Part shown: one piece after another, positions 24,046-33,339 of the stretch | Layout of the letters: the number at the start of each line of letters is the position of its first letter | Position numbering within the stretch: the first letter of the stretch is position 1 | NCBI GenBank assembly: GCA_045642485.1 | Contig: JAZUIV010000002.1 | Coordinates: forward strand, 12,295 to 76,294 | Direction: 5' to 3' | Length of the DNA: 64,000 nucleotides | Source of the DNA: Cacconaster sp045642485 | GTDB lineage: Bacteria; Bacteroidota; Bacteroidia; Bacteroidales; UBA932 | Program-made: the position numbers and the translations under genes | The notes under the pieces: model-generated | What the model saw: the letters and a program-made list of their open reading frames with translations, nothing else | The model's database searches: none | What the model was told of the DNA's origin: nothing

Positions 24046-24999
24046 TTATGTTATCCCGACAACTTTATTCGGAACAAATTTACATTTTTCCATAAACATA
24101 CAGAAAAAGTATTCCATAATCGTCACTATCGCTGTCATCAGGACCGGCATCAGGCTATTCGAAGAGAAAATACCCGGGAGAAGAGTGAACAGCATACGGA
24201 TAAATATAAAATGTGTCAGATATGTCGTATAACTGTACCTGCTGAATCTTTGGATGACGGAATTTGCGTGATTTACACTGGACAAGCCTATGAACAGACA
24301 AACGAGGCCCGCCAATTGCAGAATGTAACCGAAAGATGCGGAAGAGATGAACGGGCATACGGCAAACAGTGAAATGAAGCCTCCTAATCCCCAGATTAAA
24401 GAAGCATCTGTTCGCTTTACCAAATTGTCAATGAAAAAGCCCAGAAGATACAGGCCGGTATAGAAGACTGCTATACCGACCGGGCCCTTGACCGTAAGGA
24501 AAACCTCAACGGCAAGCCAAATCACAAGAACTATGGCAAGAAGTTTCCGGTTGCGGCCGAACACCACCGCAAACAGCGGAGTCATCACATACAGCAGCAA
24601 TATCAGATAAATATACCAATATGCCACATTGATTCTGTGGAGCAATAAGGCCGGGATATAGTTGACAGCGGCATCCCGGGCAGAATGGATATTGTCATAC
24701 TTACCCATAACGGATGAGATGACATAGACTATTGTGGCCCAGAAGACAAAAGGGACAAGTATCCTGACAAACCTCTTTTTGTAAAATTCAGAGACACTGT
24801 ACTTTCCCTTCACCTGCAAAGCACCCGACAGCATCGTGAACAATCCAAGTCCGAAAAATGTTGTCTTTGAATAAAAAAGACCGTTCAAGAAACTGTCTGG
24901 ATTATCAAAACCCAGGATTGAAGTACTGTGAGTAACGATTATCAAGACAGTGGCCACTGACCTGACAATATCAAACCCAGGATTCCTGCTGTATGTCAT
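24046..24999 (-). CDS. Acyltransferase family 3 membrane protein (glycan O-acetylase type)
   Basis: This 317-residue membrane protein of the acyltransferase-3 family (OafA/WecH type) has about 10 hydrophobic helices. The N-terminus has NPGFDIVRSVATVLIIVTHS with the conserved histidine of the first helix. FYKKRFVRILVPFVFW is the second family block. Members O-acetylate or succinylate surface glycans. The ATG at 24999 is chosen because it makes a four-base ATGA overlap with the yfhO stop codon and places the family motif at residue 7; the frame extends 28 codons further without support. Confidence 0.82.
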   Translation of the reverse strand: MTYSRNPGFDIVRSVATVLIIVTHSTSILGFDNPDSFLNGLFYSKTTFFGLGLFTMLSGALQVKGKYSVSEFYKKRFVRILVPFVFWATIVYVISSVMGKYDNIHSARDAAVNYIPALLLHRINVAYWYIYLILLLYVMTPLFAVVFGRNRKLLAIVLVIWLAVEVFLTVKGPVGIAVFYTGLYLLGFFIDNLVKRTDASLIWGLGGFISLFAVCPFISSASFGYILQLAGLVCLFIGLSSVNHANSVIQRFSRYSYTTYLTHFIFIRMLFTLLPGIFSSNSLMPVLMTAIVTIMEYFFCMFMEKCKFVPNKVVGIT

Positions 25000-27449
25000 C
25001 TCTGCCTTCTGCAAGTTTTTATATGCTTGAAGATGCAGGTACCTATTATCACTGCACAGGCGAGATACATAATGATTATGCAAATCATCGCAATCGTATC
25101 GCCTTTGCGAACGCTGTCGGGGTCGAAGATGAAATGAATATTATGCTGCCCGGCAGGAACATTGAGGGCACGGAGTAAATAATTGACCCGGTAGTGGTCG
25201 ACAGGCTGTCCGTCAATTGTCGCCTTCCATCCATAAGGATAGTATATTTCAGAGAATACTATCGTTCCGGGCTGAGAAGTGGAGTATGAATAATCCAATT
25301 CCTTCGGAGTGTATTTTTTCAGGACAACACTTGCATCCTCCGGAAGAGCAGGCTCAGGATTCTGCACATACGAAGCGAATTCCCTGTCAAGAACAGCCTC
25401 GTGAGTAAGGTCTATCGTATTGAGCGCCTCGGACTCCTCGTTGGCATTCTCCACAACGTGCAGTTTATCAACAAACCAGGCGTTTCCAAGTGCAAACGGA
25501 TTGATCTGAGGAACGGCCTGACCGTCCTCTCCGGGCACTATGATATACTTGGCATTCAACATCCCGATGACAGGCCAGTGCATCTTGCTCAAGTGCTGGT
25601 CAATCAGGTCCTGATATCTGCGGAGTTTGGCGGCGTGGTAGCCTCCAAGCGACTTAAGATAATACGAAGTGCGGGCATCGCTCCAAGTGTTTGTCGTCAG
25701 ATTGAGCACTCTGAAATGGGAAGAATCCTTGAGAAGCTGCTCTTCGTATGGCTGCAGGGCAAAAGCATTTTTGTTCTGCTTGACGGTGACGAAATTGTCA
25801 TCGTTGAAATAGCGTTTGTCAACTGGCCACATATCGGCAATTACGAGAACTCCAAGGACGGCAATCATCCAACCGGTCCTGAGTTTGCCCTTTGCATAAA
25901 GCCAAAGCAGGCCGAAGGCCGCCGCAATGAACAGGAACGAGCGGAAACTGTCCGAACGGAGCAAGGCTGCCCTCTCATCCACAATCGCGGCATAAAGCCA
26001 ATCCGGAACAGAAGAAGACCAGTTTGCATCATATTGGGATGTAAAACTGAAGAGCGAACCTCCGAACAGGGCGAACAACAGACAGATGCCGGCGGTCACC
26101 CCTCCTGAAATATACAAACTCCCGAAAAGTTTCTTCTTCTCAACTGTCCCGTCCATAATCTGCTTGATGGCCAGGAACCCCAGCAAAGGCATGGCGATTT
26201 CAGCAACTATCAGGATTGACGAAACGGCCCTGAACTTGTTGTATAGCGGGAAGTATTTGAAAAAGAATTCCGTAAGCCAAAGGCAGTTATGCCCCCAGGC
26301 AAGAGCTGTCGAGAACAACGTTGCAGCCAGAAGCGCCCATTTGTACGGTCCTTCCACAATAAGAAGACCCAGGAGAAACAGGAAGCATACTACAGCGCCC
26401 ATATAGACATTACCGGCCGTGAAGGGCTGGTCGCCCCAATACATAGGAACACCCTGGCAGAAATTGGCGGCATCCTTCGGAGCAACGCCCTTTTTGACAA
26501 GTGTCTTGTACAAATCGGAGTCATTGCCGACTGCGACACTGTTTGCACCTCCCATAAAGCCGGGAATCAGAAAACTCATCGTCTCATCGATGCCGTAACT
26601 CCACTGGGTAGCATATTCTATGTCCAGACCTTTGGGTTTTGCGGCATCCGCCGGTTCACCTTCCGTCACAATGTCAGAATGACCGCCTCGCATCGTCTGC
26701 TCAGCATATTCACTGTTGACAAAGATATTGGACGTACCTGTTCCAAGACCGACACCGAGAGATACGGCAAAAATGGCGGTTGCGACAACCAAATCCCGAA
26801 GTCTCTTCTCCTTTATATGAATCCACAGTTCAGCGAACCACAGAAGCCCAATCATCATAAAGAGATAGTAGGCCATCTGCGGATGGGCGCTGAACCCGAT
26901 TGCGGCGAAAATCATTACGAAAATGGCCCCAAGCCCATATTTCTTCCTGAATATCAGATAGAATCCCGCCATTACCACCGAAATGAGAGCAATGGTGGAT
27001 GTCTTGCCGTTATGCCCTGCCGCAATGATTACTATAAAATAGGACGAAAGAGCGATGGCTATTGCTCCTACAATACTCAGCCACTTGTCGATACCGAATG
27101 AGCGCAGCAGGATAAAGAAGCAGAAAAAATAGATGACGAACACCCAGGCCGTATTCCAATGACCTCTATGAAGAAGTTTGTTCAACGGAGCGAGCAGGGT
27201 GGAAGACTTGTACGATCCTCCGCCAACCTGATAGCCCGGCATACCGCTGAACATATTGCCAATCCACCAGGTATGGTCTCCCGTTTCCTGAGTATATCTT
27301 TCCGCCTCCTGAACTGCCGCCGTGGCCGTTATGCCATCCCCGGCATTGACAACTTTGCCGCTCAATTGCGGCTTGCAGTAAGCATATGCCAGCGCGAAAA
27401 AGATTACCGCCGCCACTATGTACGCCCCATATTTTTCAAAAAACTTCAT
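24996..27449 (-). CDS. YfhO family membrane protein (GT-C-like)
   Basis: This 817-residue protein has about a dozen helices in its first 560 residues, then an extracytoplasmic domain with YLKSLGGYHAAKLRRYQDL, MLNAKYIIVPGEDG and FSEIYYPYGWKATIDGQPV, and a final membrane helix. This is the YfhO family, related to GT-C glycosyltransferases that use lipid-linked sugars, and linked in Gram-positives to glycosylation of teichoic acids. Function in Bacteroidales is not known. It probably heads the transcript yfhO-acyltransferase-GT2-GT10. Confidence 0.88.
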   Translation of the reverse strand: MKFFEKYGAYIVAAVIFFALAYAYCKPQLSGKVVNAGDGITATAAVQEAERYTQETGDHTWWIGNMFSGMPGYQVGGGSYKSSTLLAPLNKLLHRGHWNTAWVFVIYFFCFFILLRSFGIDKWLSIVGAIAIALSSYFIVIIAAGHNGKTSTIALISVVMAGFYLIFRKKYGLGAIFVMIFAAIGFSAHPQMAYYLFMMIGLLWFAELWIHIKEKRLRDLVVATAIFAVSLGVGLGTGTSNIFVNSEYAEQTMRGGHSDIVTEGEPADAAKPKGLDIEYATQWSYGIDETMSFLIPGFMGGANSVAVGNDSDLYKTLVKKGVAPKDAANFCQGVPMYWGDQPFTAGNVYMGAVVCFLFLLGLLIVEGPYKWALLAATLFSTALAWGHNCLWLTEFFFKYFPLYNKFRAVSSILIVAEIAMPLLGFLAIKQIMDGTVEKKKLFGSLYISGGVTAGICLLFALFGGSLFSFTSQYDANWSSSVPDWLYAAIVDERAALLRSDSFRSFLFIAAAFGLLWLYAKGKLRTGWMIAVLGVLVIADMWPVDKRYFNDDNFVTVKQNKNAFALQPYEEQLLKDSSHFRVLNLTTNTWSDARTSYYLKSLGGYHAAKLRRYQDLIDQHLSKMHWPVIGMLNAKYIIVPGEDGQAVPQINPFALGNAWFVDKLHVVENANEESEALNTIDLTHEAVLDREFASYVQNPEPALPEDASVVLKKYTPKELDYSYSTSQPGTIVFSEIYYPYGWKATIDGQPVDHYRVNYLLRALNVPAGQHNIHFIFDPDSVRKGDTIAMICIIIMYLACAVIIGTCIFKHIKTCRRQR

Positions 27450-27476
27450 AGTTCAAATGTTGATGATTCAATTAAT

Positions 27477-29687
27477 CTAGTTCCCCAGTTCAGAGAGGAA
27501 CTTGATGCGGACGAGACGGACCTCCTCCTCTTCGTAGTCGCGGCCGAGTTCCTTCATCGCGTCGGTGACGGAGTCAGACTGGGCCTCCTCCTTGAAATAG
27601 GTGAAGATATCGTCTATTTTGTCTTCATCGATAGTCTGCTTGATATAGTAGTCGATATTGAGCCTCATCCCGGAATTGACGATGCTCTCGATGTCCTCTA
27701 TCAGTTCACTCAGTTCCATATCACGGGCACGGGCAATGTCCTCAAAGGGCATCTTCCTGTCAATGCTTTGGATAATAAACAGTTTGTTGCTGCTCTTGCT
27801 GGCCATGGTCCTCATCACGAAATCATCCGGACGGGAGATATCGTTCTCCTCCACATATCTGGCGATAACTTCCACAAACGGCTGACCGAACTTGCGGGCC
27901 TTGCCATCTCCTACTCCTTGACATTTCTTGAGTTCTTCAATCGTTATGGGATAGAAAATGGCCATATCCTCGATGCTCGGATCGGAAAAGACTACCCAGG
28001 TCGGAACTTTCTGTTTTGCGGCAACATCGCGGCGGAGATTCTTCAGTATCGCTACAAGGGTGGGATCTCCAGCCCCGTCCACGCCCGAAGCAGGGTGTTT
28101 GGTGGCCACCCCGTTGTCGTCGTCATCATCCTCACCTTCCTCGAATTCTCTGTCCTCAGTAAGCATCACGTCATAGGGATTTTCATAATACTCCTTTCCG
28201 GAGCGGGTGACAGAAATCAGCCCGTAGCGTTCTATGTCCTTGTCAAGGAAATGAAGAATCAGCGCCTGCCGGATTACCGCATTCCAGAATCGGAGCCCCT
28301 TGTCTTTGCCGAAGCCGAACAATTCGTGGTGGTGATGGTGATAGGATTTGATAATGGAATTGCTGACACCGCATAGGATGCTGCCCAGATATTCCGCCTT
28401 GAACGACTCCTTGAGAGACAGGACCAACTCTATCACGGTGCAGAGGTATTCCTTTCCGTTGAACTTCTTCTTCGGGTAGAGGCAGTTGTCGCACTGACCG
28501 CAGTTGCATTCAGTATAGTCCTCGCCGAAATAGTTCAGGAGCACTCTTCTGCGGCATTGGTTGGACTCGGCGTATGAAACCGTCTCCATCAGCAACTGGC
28601 GGCCTATTTCCTGCTCGGAAACCGGCTTGCCCTGCATGAACTTCTCAAGTTTCTGTATATCCTTGTAGCGGTAGAAGGCGATGCATTTCCCCTCCTGACC
28701 GTCGCGGCCGGCACGACCGGTCTCCTGATAATACCCTTCCAGACTCTTGGGAATATTGTAATGTATCACAAACCTTACATCCGGCTTGTCGATTCCCATA
28801 CCGAAAGCTATCGTGGCCACTATCACGTCCACATCCTCCATTAGAAATGCATCCTGATTGCGGCCACGGGTGGCGGCATCCATTCCCGCATGGTAAGGAA
28901 GCGCCTTTATTCCATTGATATTCAGCAATTCCGCAATCTCCTCAACTTTCTTTCTGCTCAGGCAATAGATGATTCCGCTCTTGCCGGGATTCTCCTTGAT
29001 GAACTTGATGATGTCCTTCTTCGGGTTGGTCTTGCTGCGAATCTCATAGTAGAGGTTGGGACGGTTGAACGACGACTTGAACACTTTGGCGTCGGTCATT
29101 CCGAGGTTGCGCTGAATGTCGGACTGAACCTTGGGTGTGGCCGTTGCCGTGAGCGCTATTATCGGAGCCTTGCCGATTTCTGCGATAATGGAGCGGATGC
29201 GTCTGTACTCAGGCCGGAAATCGTGCCCCCATTCGGAGATACAGTGAGCTTCGTCTATGGCGTAGAATGAAATTTCAATCTGCTTCAGCAACTGGATATT
29301 CTCCTCTTTGGTCAAGGATTCCGGAGCGACATACAGCAACTTCGTCACGCCGCTGAGAAGGTCTTTCTTCACCTCAGCGGCCTGTGCCCGGCTCAGGGAG
29401 GAATTGAGGAAATGGGCGATCCCTTCCTGATTGTGGGCAAAACCCATAATTGCATCCACCTGATTCTTCATAAGGGCAATCAGAGGGGATATCACAATAG
29501 CCGTTCCTTCCATACACAGGGCCGGCAACTGATAGCACAGGGATTTGCCGCCTCCGGTGGGCATCAGCACAAAGACGTCATTCCCTTCGACAAGGGACTT
29601 GATGACGGCCTCCTGATTACCCTTAAAGGAGTCAAAACCAAAGAATTTCTTCAGTTTGTCGTGCAATATGTCATATGTTATTTCCAT
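27477..29687 (-). CDS. recQ: ATP-dependent DNA helicase RecQ
   Basis: This 736-residue protein has superfamily 2 helicase motifs: Walker A MPTGGGKSLCYQLPA (about 42-56), the DEAH-type box AIDEAHCISEWGHDFRPEY, SGIIYCLSRKKVEEIA, and VIVATIAFGMGIDKPDVRFV followed by QETGRAGRDG. A zinc-binding RecQ-Ct module has four Cys around YTECNCGQCDNC, followed by a winged helix. An HRDC domain (about 540-620) and an extra C-terminal segment, with an acidic insert near EEGEDDDDDNG, end the protein. It unwinds DNA in recombination and repair. The start at the ATG at 29687 fits the family N-terminus; upstream extension is unlikely. Confidence 0.96.
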   Translation of the reverse strand: MEITYDILHDKLKKFFGFDSFKGNQEAVIKSLVEGNDVFVLMPTGGGKSLCYQLPALCMEGTAIVISPLIALMKNQVDAIMGFAHNQEGIAHFLNSSLSRAQAAEVKKDLLSGVTKLLYVAPESLTKEENIQLLKQIEISFYAIDEAHCISEWGHDFRPEYRRIRSIIAEIGKAPIIALTATATPKVQSDIQRNLGMTDAKVFKSSFNRPNLYYEIRSKTNPKKDIIKFIKENPGKSGIIYCLSRKKVEEIAELLNINGIKALPYHAGMDAATRGRNQDAFLMEDVDVIVATIAFGMGIDKPDVRFVIHYNIPKSLEGYYQETGRAGRDGQEGKCIAFYRYKDIQKLEKFMQGKPVSEQEIGRQLLMETVSYAESNQCRRRVLLNYFGEDYTECNCGQCDNCLYPKKKFNGKEYLCTVIELVLSLKESFKAEYLGSILCGVSNSIIKSYHHHHHELFGFGKDKGLRFWNAVIRQALILHFLDKDIERYGLISVTRSGKEYYENPYDVMLTEDREFEEGEDDDDDNGVATKHPASGVDGAGDPTLVAILKNLRRDVAAKQKVPTWVVFSDPSIEDMAIFYPITIEELKKCQGVGDGKARKFGQPFVEVIARYVEENDISRPDDFVMRTMASKSSNKLFIIQSIDRKMPFEDIARARDMELSELIEDIESIVNSGMRLNIDYYIKQTIDEDKIDDIFTYFKEEAQSDSVTDAMKELGRDYEEEEVRLVRIKFLSELGN

Positions 29688-29743
29688 AAACCCGAGCAAA
29701 AAACCATTTTCCCGCATATAAAAGTACAAATAAATAACGTCTG

Positions 29744-29793
29744 ACGCAAAAAAAAGAAGGATACCGAAGCTCCGGCATCCTTCTTTTTTGCGT
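29744..29793 (-). terminator. Rho-independent terminator after the ROK kinase gene
   Basis: A near-perfect palindrome with A-rich and T-rich flanks: arms GAAGGATACCG and CGGCATCCTTC, with A8 and T6 outside them. It could act both ways, but it is placed to end the minus-strand transporter-kinase transcript. Confidence 0.8.
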
Positions 29794-29803
29794 TCAGGAC
29801 CTG

Positions 29804-30763
29804 TTACCAGGCCAGTGCACTGGCACCGAGGATGGCGGCATCGCTCTCCTTGAGACTTGAGAAAATAATCTTCACTTTGTCTCTCCAGAGTTTGAGGACA
29901 CTCTCGTTCATAGCCTTTAACATAGGCTCATAGAGGAACTCCTTGGAGCGGGCAAGACCGCCGAAAAGGACGATAGCCTCGGGAGCACTGAAGGCGATGA
30001 AGTCCGCAAATGACCTTCCGAGCAGAGTGCCTGTATATTCAAATACGGAAAGGGCAAGTTTGTCCCCTTCACGGGCGGCTTCATATACATCTTTTGAGGT
30101 GATATTCTCAACCTCGCGCAGAAGAGAAGGCTCGTTGGAATGTTCAAGCCACTCGCGTGCCGTACGGGCAACTCCGATTGCAGAGCAGTATGCCTCAAGG
30201 CAACCCTGACGGCCGCAGCCGCAGGTACGTCCGTTGTGACGTACGACTGTGGTATGACCCAACTCACCTGCAAAACCATCGTGACCGTAAACGACATTGC
30301 CGTCGATGACGATACCGCTGCCGACACCCGTTCCGAGAGTAATCATAATGAAATTCTTCATACCGCGGGCGGCGCCGTATGTCATCTCACCCATAGCCGC
30401 CGCATTGGCATCATTGGTAAGGGTCACGGGAATGCCGTCGAGATTGCGGCTGAGAATCTCAGCAAACTTCACGGAATTCTTCGAAGCCCAGGCCAAGTTG
30501 GGTGCGTATGCAACTTCGCCCGTGTAATAGTTTCCGTTGGGAGCGCCTACGCCCACACCACGGATTTCACCTTCCTTGCCGGAAGCCTTGATGCAGCCCT
30601 TGACGGCCTCTGCCAGAGCGGCAAGAAAAGCCTCAGCGTCGTCACCGTAAATATCTGAGCGGATAACTGTCTGATAAAGGACATCTCCACGTGTGTCAAC
30701 CACACCGATTTTGGAGGTCTGGCCTCCCACGTCGATACCGACTACATATTGTTTGTCCACCAT
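29804..30763 (-). CDS. ROK family sugar kinase (glucokinase type)
   Basis: This 319-residue ROK protein has an N-terminal phosphate loop YVVGIDVGGQTSKIGVVD, LTNDANAAAMGE with the catalytic Asp, ITLGTGVGSGIVIDG, and the zinc motif GELGH...CGCGRQGCLEAYCS. There is no N-terminal helix-turn-helix, so it is a kinase and not a ROK repressor. Substrate is probably glucose or a related hexose. ATG at 30763 is chosen over 30784, which would overlap the transporter gene. It follows the FHS transporter gene by 13 bases, suggesting import followed by phosphorylation. Confidence 0.9.
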   Translation of the reverse strand: MVDKQYVVGIDVGGQTSKIGVVDTRGDVLYQTVIRSDIYGDDAEAFLAALAEAVKGCIKASGKEGEIRGVGVGAPNGNYYTGEVAYAPNLAWASKNSVKFAEILSRNLDGIPVTLTNDANAAAMGEMTYGAARGMKNFIMITLGTGVGSGIVIDGNVVYGHDGFAGELGHTTVVRHNGRTCGCGRQGCLEAYCSAIGVARTAREWLEHSNEPSLLREVENITSKDVYEAAREGDKLALSVFEYTGTLLGRSFADFIAFSAPEAIVLFGGLARSKEFLYEPMLKAMNESVLKLWRDKVKIIFSSLKESDAAILGASALAW

Positions 30764-30776
30764 AGTGATATATGAA

Positions 30777-32069
30777 TTAGTCAACTTTGATATCCTTATT
30801 TACGTTCTTGCTGCCGGCAACTGCATAGTAAAGGAGGTATGCAAGCATTGCAACCACCAGCCAGTAGCTGTTCATATAACCAGCGCTGCTCTTTGCGATG
30901 AATTCCTGAATCAGAGGCATTATACCGCCACCGACTACGAGAGTCATGAAGATACCTGAAGCCTGCTCGGTATATTTGCCGAGCCCCTCGACTGCAAGAT
31001 TGAAGATTGCGCCCCACATAAGGGAGGTGCAAAGACCGCAGAGGACAAGGAACAGACAGCTTACGGGAACCTCGAACATTGCGAAACCGTCAGCGGCGCT
31101 GTAACCGGGCATACTGACTGTAACGGCCTTGGGAGTAAAGATGGCGGCGATTACGAGAACCAGAGCCACGGAGCATACGGTAACCATCTGGGCGCGTGTG
31201 CTGATCTTGCCGGAAATGGCTGAAGAGCAGGCACGTCCTACCATCATAAGCAACCAGTAGATAGCTGCGATTGCACCTCCGATAGCGGCACCACCCGCAA
31301 ATCCTGCAGGAAATGCACCGTGTCCGGTAGCGTCAGCAAGGTAGAAGTTGACCTGTGAAGGGATGCCGATTTCAATGCCAACATAGAAGAATATTGCGAG
31401 CGCGCCCAGAACGAAGTGGCGGAAATGCCAGGCGCTGCTCTCGAATTTCTCGACCTTGCGCTCCTGAGCGGGCTCGGGAATATTGACGAATTTGATGATT
31501 ACAAATGCGATTGCGAAGACTGCCATTGCGATGAAGAGCAGAGGAGAAACGTCTGACATAGCAGTAGAGTCGCTTACAGTACCGATGAGAACACCCACCA
31601 GAAGAGGGGTAAGAGTACCGGTCAGGGAGTTCAGAGTACCGCCAATCTGGATGTACTGGTTACCCTTGTTTCCGCCACCGCCGAGGATGTTGAGCATCGG
31701 GTTCACAACGGTGTTGAGCATACATACGCAGAAACCGCAGATGAATGCGCCGAGCAGATAGACATAGATTGCGCTTCCGGCAAGGGCTTTGAAGCTGGAT
31801 ACATACTGAACGCAGATTCCGATGAAGCCCACTGCGAGGGCGATGAGAGTGGTTTTCTTGTAACCTACCTTGATAAGCATCTTGCCTGCGGGAATACCCA
31901 TAAAGAGGTATGCGGCGAAGTTCATCATGTTACCCATCATCTTGGACCACTCATACTGATTGCCCCAGATGTTTCCGAAAGGCGCGGCCATATTGGTGAC
32001 GAATGAAATCATCGCAAAGATGAAGCACATTGTCACGATTGCCACGATGTTGGTTTTTTGTTTTGTCAT
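30777..32069 (-). CDS. FHS-type sugar transporter (MFS superfamily)
   Basis: This 430-residue transporter has 12 predicted helices. It resembles the fucose/glucose-galactose:proton symporter (FHS) branch: a first helix with MCFIFAMISFVTNM, FAAYLFMGIPAGKMLIKVGYKKTT as the loop 2-3 motif, VVNPMLNILGG and GGTLNSLTGTLTPLLVG. It imports a hexose by proton symport; which one is not clear. It is in an operon with the ROK kinase. In Bacteroidales this pair commonly serves monosaccharides released from glycans. Confidence 0.85.
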   Translation of the reverse strand: MTKQKTNIVAIVTMCFIFAMISFVTNMAAPFGNIWGNQYEWSKMMGNMMNFAAYLFMGIPAGKMLIKVGYKKTTLIALAVGFIGICVQYVSSFKALAGSAIYVYLLGAFICGFCVCMLNTVVNPMLNILGGGGNKGNQYIQIGGTLNSLTGTLTPLLVGVLIGTVSDSTAMSDVSPLLFIAMAVFAIAFVIIKFVNIPEPAQERKVEKFESSAWHFRHFVLGALAIFFYVGIEIGIPSQVNFYLADATGHGAFPAGFAGGAAIGGAIAAIYWLLMMVGRACSSAISGKISTRAQMVTVCSVALVLVIAAIFTPKAVTVSMPGYSAADGFAMFEVPVSCLFLVLCGLCTSLMWGAIFNLAVEGLGKYTEQASGIFMTLVVGGGIMPLIQEFIAKSSAGYMNSYWLVVAMLAYLLYYAVAGSKNVNKDIKVD

Positions 32070-32098
32070 AATGTTTGTATTAGATGAAAAAAAATGTT

Positions 32099-33337
32099 TC
32101 AGAAAGTGTGTATCGCAAGTCCGCTCCGGAGCTTGGGTTCGAACCAGGTCGTCTTGGGAGGCATTATCGCCCCGCTGTCGGCAATGTCCGTCAGTTGTTT
32201 CATTGACACCGGATAAAGAGCGAAGGCCGCTGCCATCTCCCCGCTGTCAACTCTGCGCTTGAGTTCTCCCAAACCTCGGATTCCACCCACAAAATCGATG
32301 CGCTCGCTTGTCCGGAGATCCCCCAGATGGAGAATCCTGTCGAAAATCAGATTCGAGCAGATGGTCACGTCCAGCACCCCGATAGGGTCGGTGTCATCGT
32401 AAGTGCCGGGCTTTGCAGTGAGGCTGTACCATTCCCCGCCCAGATACATCGAGAAGTTGTGCAAAGCACAGGGACGGTAGGTTCCCTTCCCCTTCGGCTC
32501 CACATCGAAACTTTCGGACAGCCGGTTGATGAAATCTTCTGCAGAGAGGCCAGCCAAATCCTTCACCACCCGGTTGTAATCTATGATTTTCAATTGGTTG
32601 TCCGGGAAACAGACTGCCATGAAATAGTTGTATTCCTCGGTCCCGTCGTGAGATGGATTCGCTTCGCGACGTTTCTGCCCCACACGGGCAGCGGCGGCTG
32701 TACGATGGTGTCCGTCAGCGACATAGAAAGCCTCGATTCCCGCAAAAATCGCGGTGATGCGGGCAATGTCGGCATCGTCGTCAATCACCCAGAACTTGTG
32801 GCCGAACCCGTCCTCATCTGCTATGAAGTCATATTCCGGGACTCGTGAGATATAACGGAACATTATCGCGTCAAGCTCAGGATTGTCGGGATAAGCAAAG
32901 AACACCGGCTCTATGTTGGCGCTCTGAATATCCACGTGGACCATACGGTCGTCTTCTTTCTCCTTGCGGGTGAGTTCGTGTTTCTTGATGGCTCCGGTTG
33001 CGTAGTCATCGGTATGCGCGCAGAGGATGATGCCGTACTGCGTGCGTCCGTCCATAGTCTGCGCATAGATGTAGTAACACTCCTTGGGGTCCCGCACAAG
33101 CCATCCGCGGCTCTGCCACAGTTTGAAATTGCTGACGGCCTTGTCGTAAGTGCGCTGTTCCCTTTCCTCCGCAATGGGCTCGAAGTCAATCTCGGGTTTG
33201 GTTATATGCAGCAGGGATTTCTCCCCCGCCTCGGCTTTCGCCTCCACTGAATTCATCACGTCATAAGGGCGGGATGAAACCTCCTTGCCTATTTCCTTGG
33301 GAGGGCGAAGCGCCGCAAAAGGTTTTACCTTTACCAT
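32099..33337 (-). CDS. DUF1015 family protein next to serine biosynthesis genes
   Basis: This 412-residue DUF1015 protein has an N-terminal VKVKPFAALRPPKEI, SRPYDVMNSVEA, and later the strongly conserved FYVADGHHRTAAAARVGQ (about 223-240). The GHHR element recalls the ParB/sulfiredoxin fold used by free-serine kinases. It directly follows serA and serC on the minus strand, an arrangement common in Bacteroidetes, so a role tied to serine or phosphoserine is likely, but that is inference. ATG at 33337 lies two bases after the serA stop; the longer frame overlaps serA. Confidence 0.82.
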   Translation of the reverse strand: MVKVKPFAALRPPKEIGKEVSSRPYDVMNSVEAKAEAGEKSLLHITKPEIDFEPIAEEREQRTYDKAVSNFKLWQSRGWLVRDPKECYYIYAQTMDGRTQYGIILCAHTDDYATGAIKKHELTRKEKEDDRMVHVDIQSANIEPVFFAYPDNPELDAIMFRYISRVPEYDFIADEDGFGHKFWVIDDDADIARITAIFAGIEAFYVADGHHRTAAAARVGQKRREANPSHDGTEEYNYFMAVCFPDNQLKIIDYNRVVKDLAGLSAEDFINRLSESFDVEPKGKGTYRPCALHNFSMYLGGEWYSLTAKPGTYDDTDPIGVLDVTICSNLIFDRILHLGDLRTSERIDFVGGIRGLGELKRRVDSGEMAAAFALYPVSMKQLTDIADSGAIMPPKTTWFEPKLRSGLAIHTF

Positions 33338-33339
33338 AT

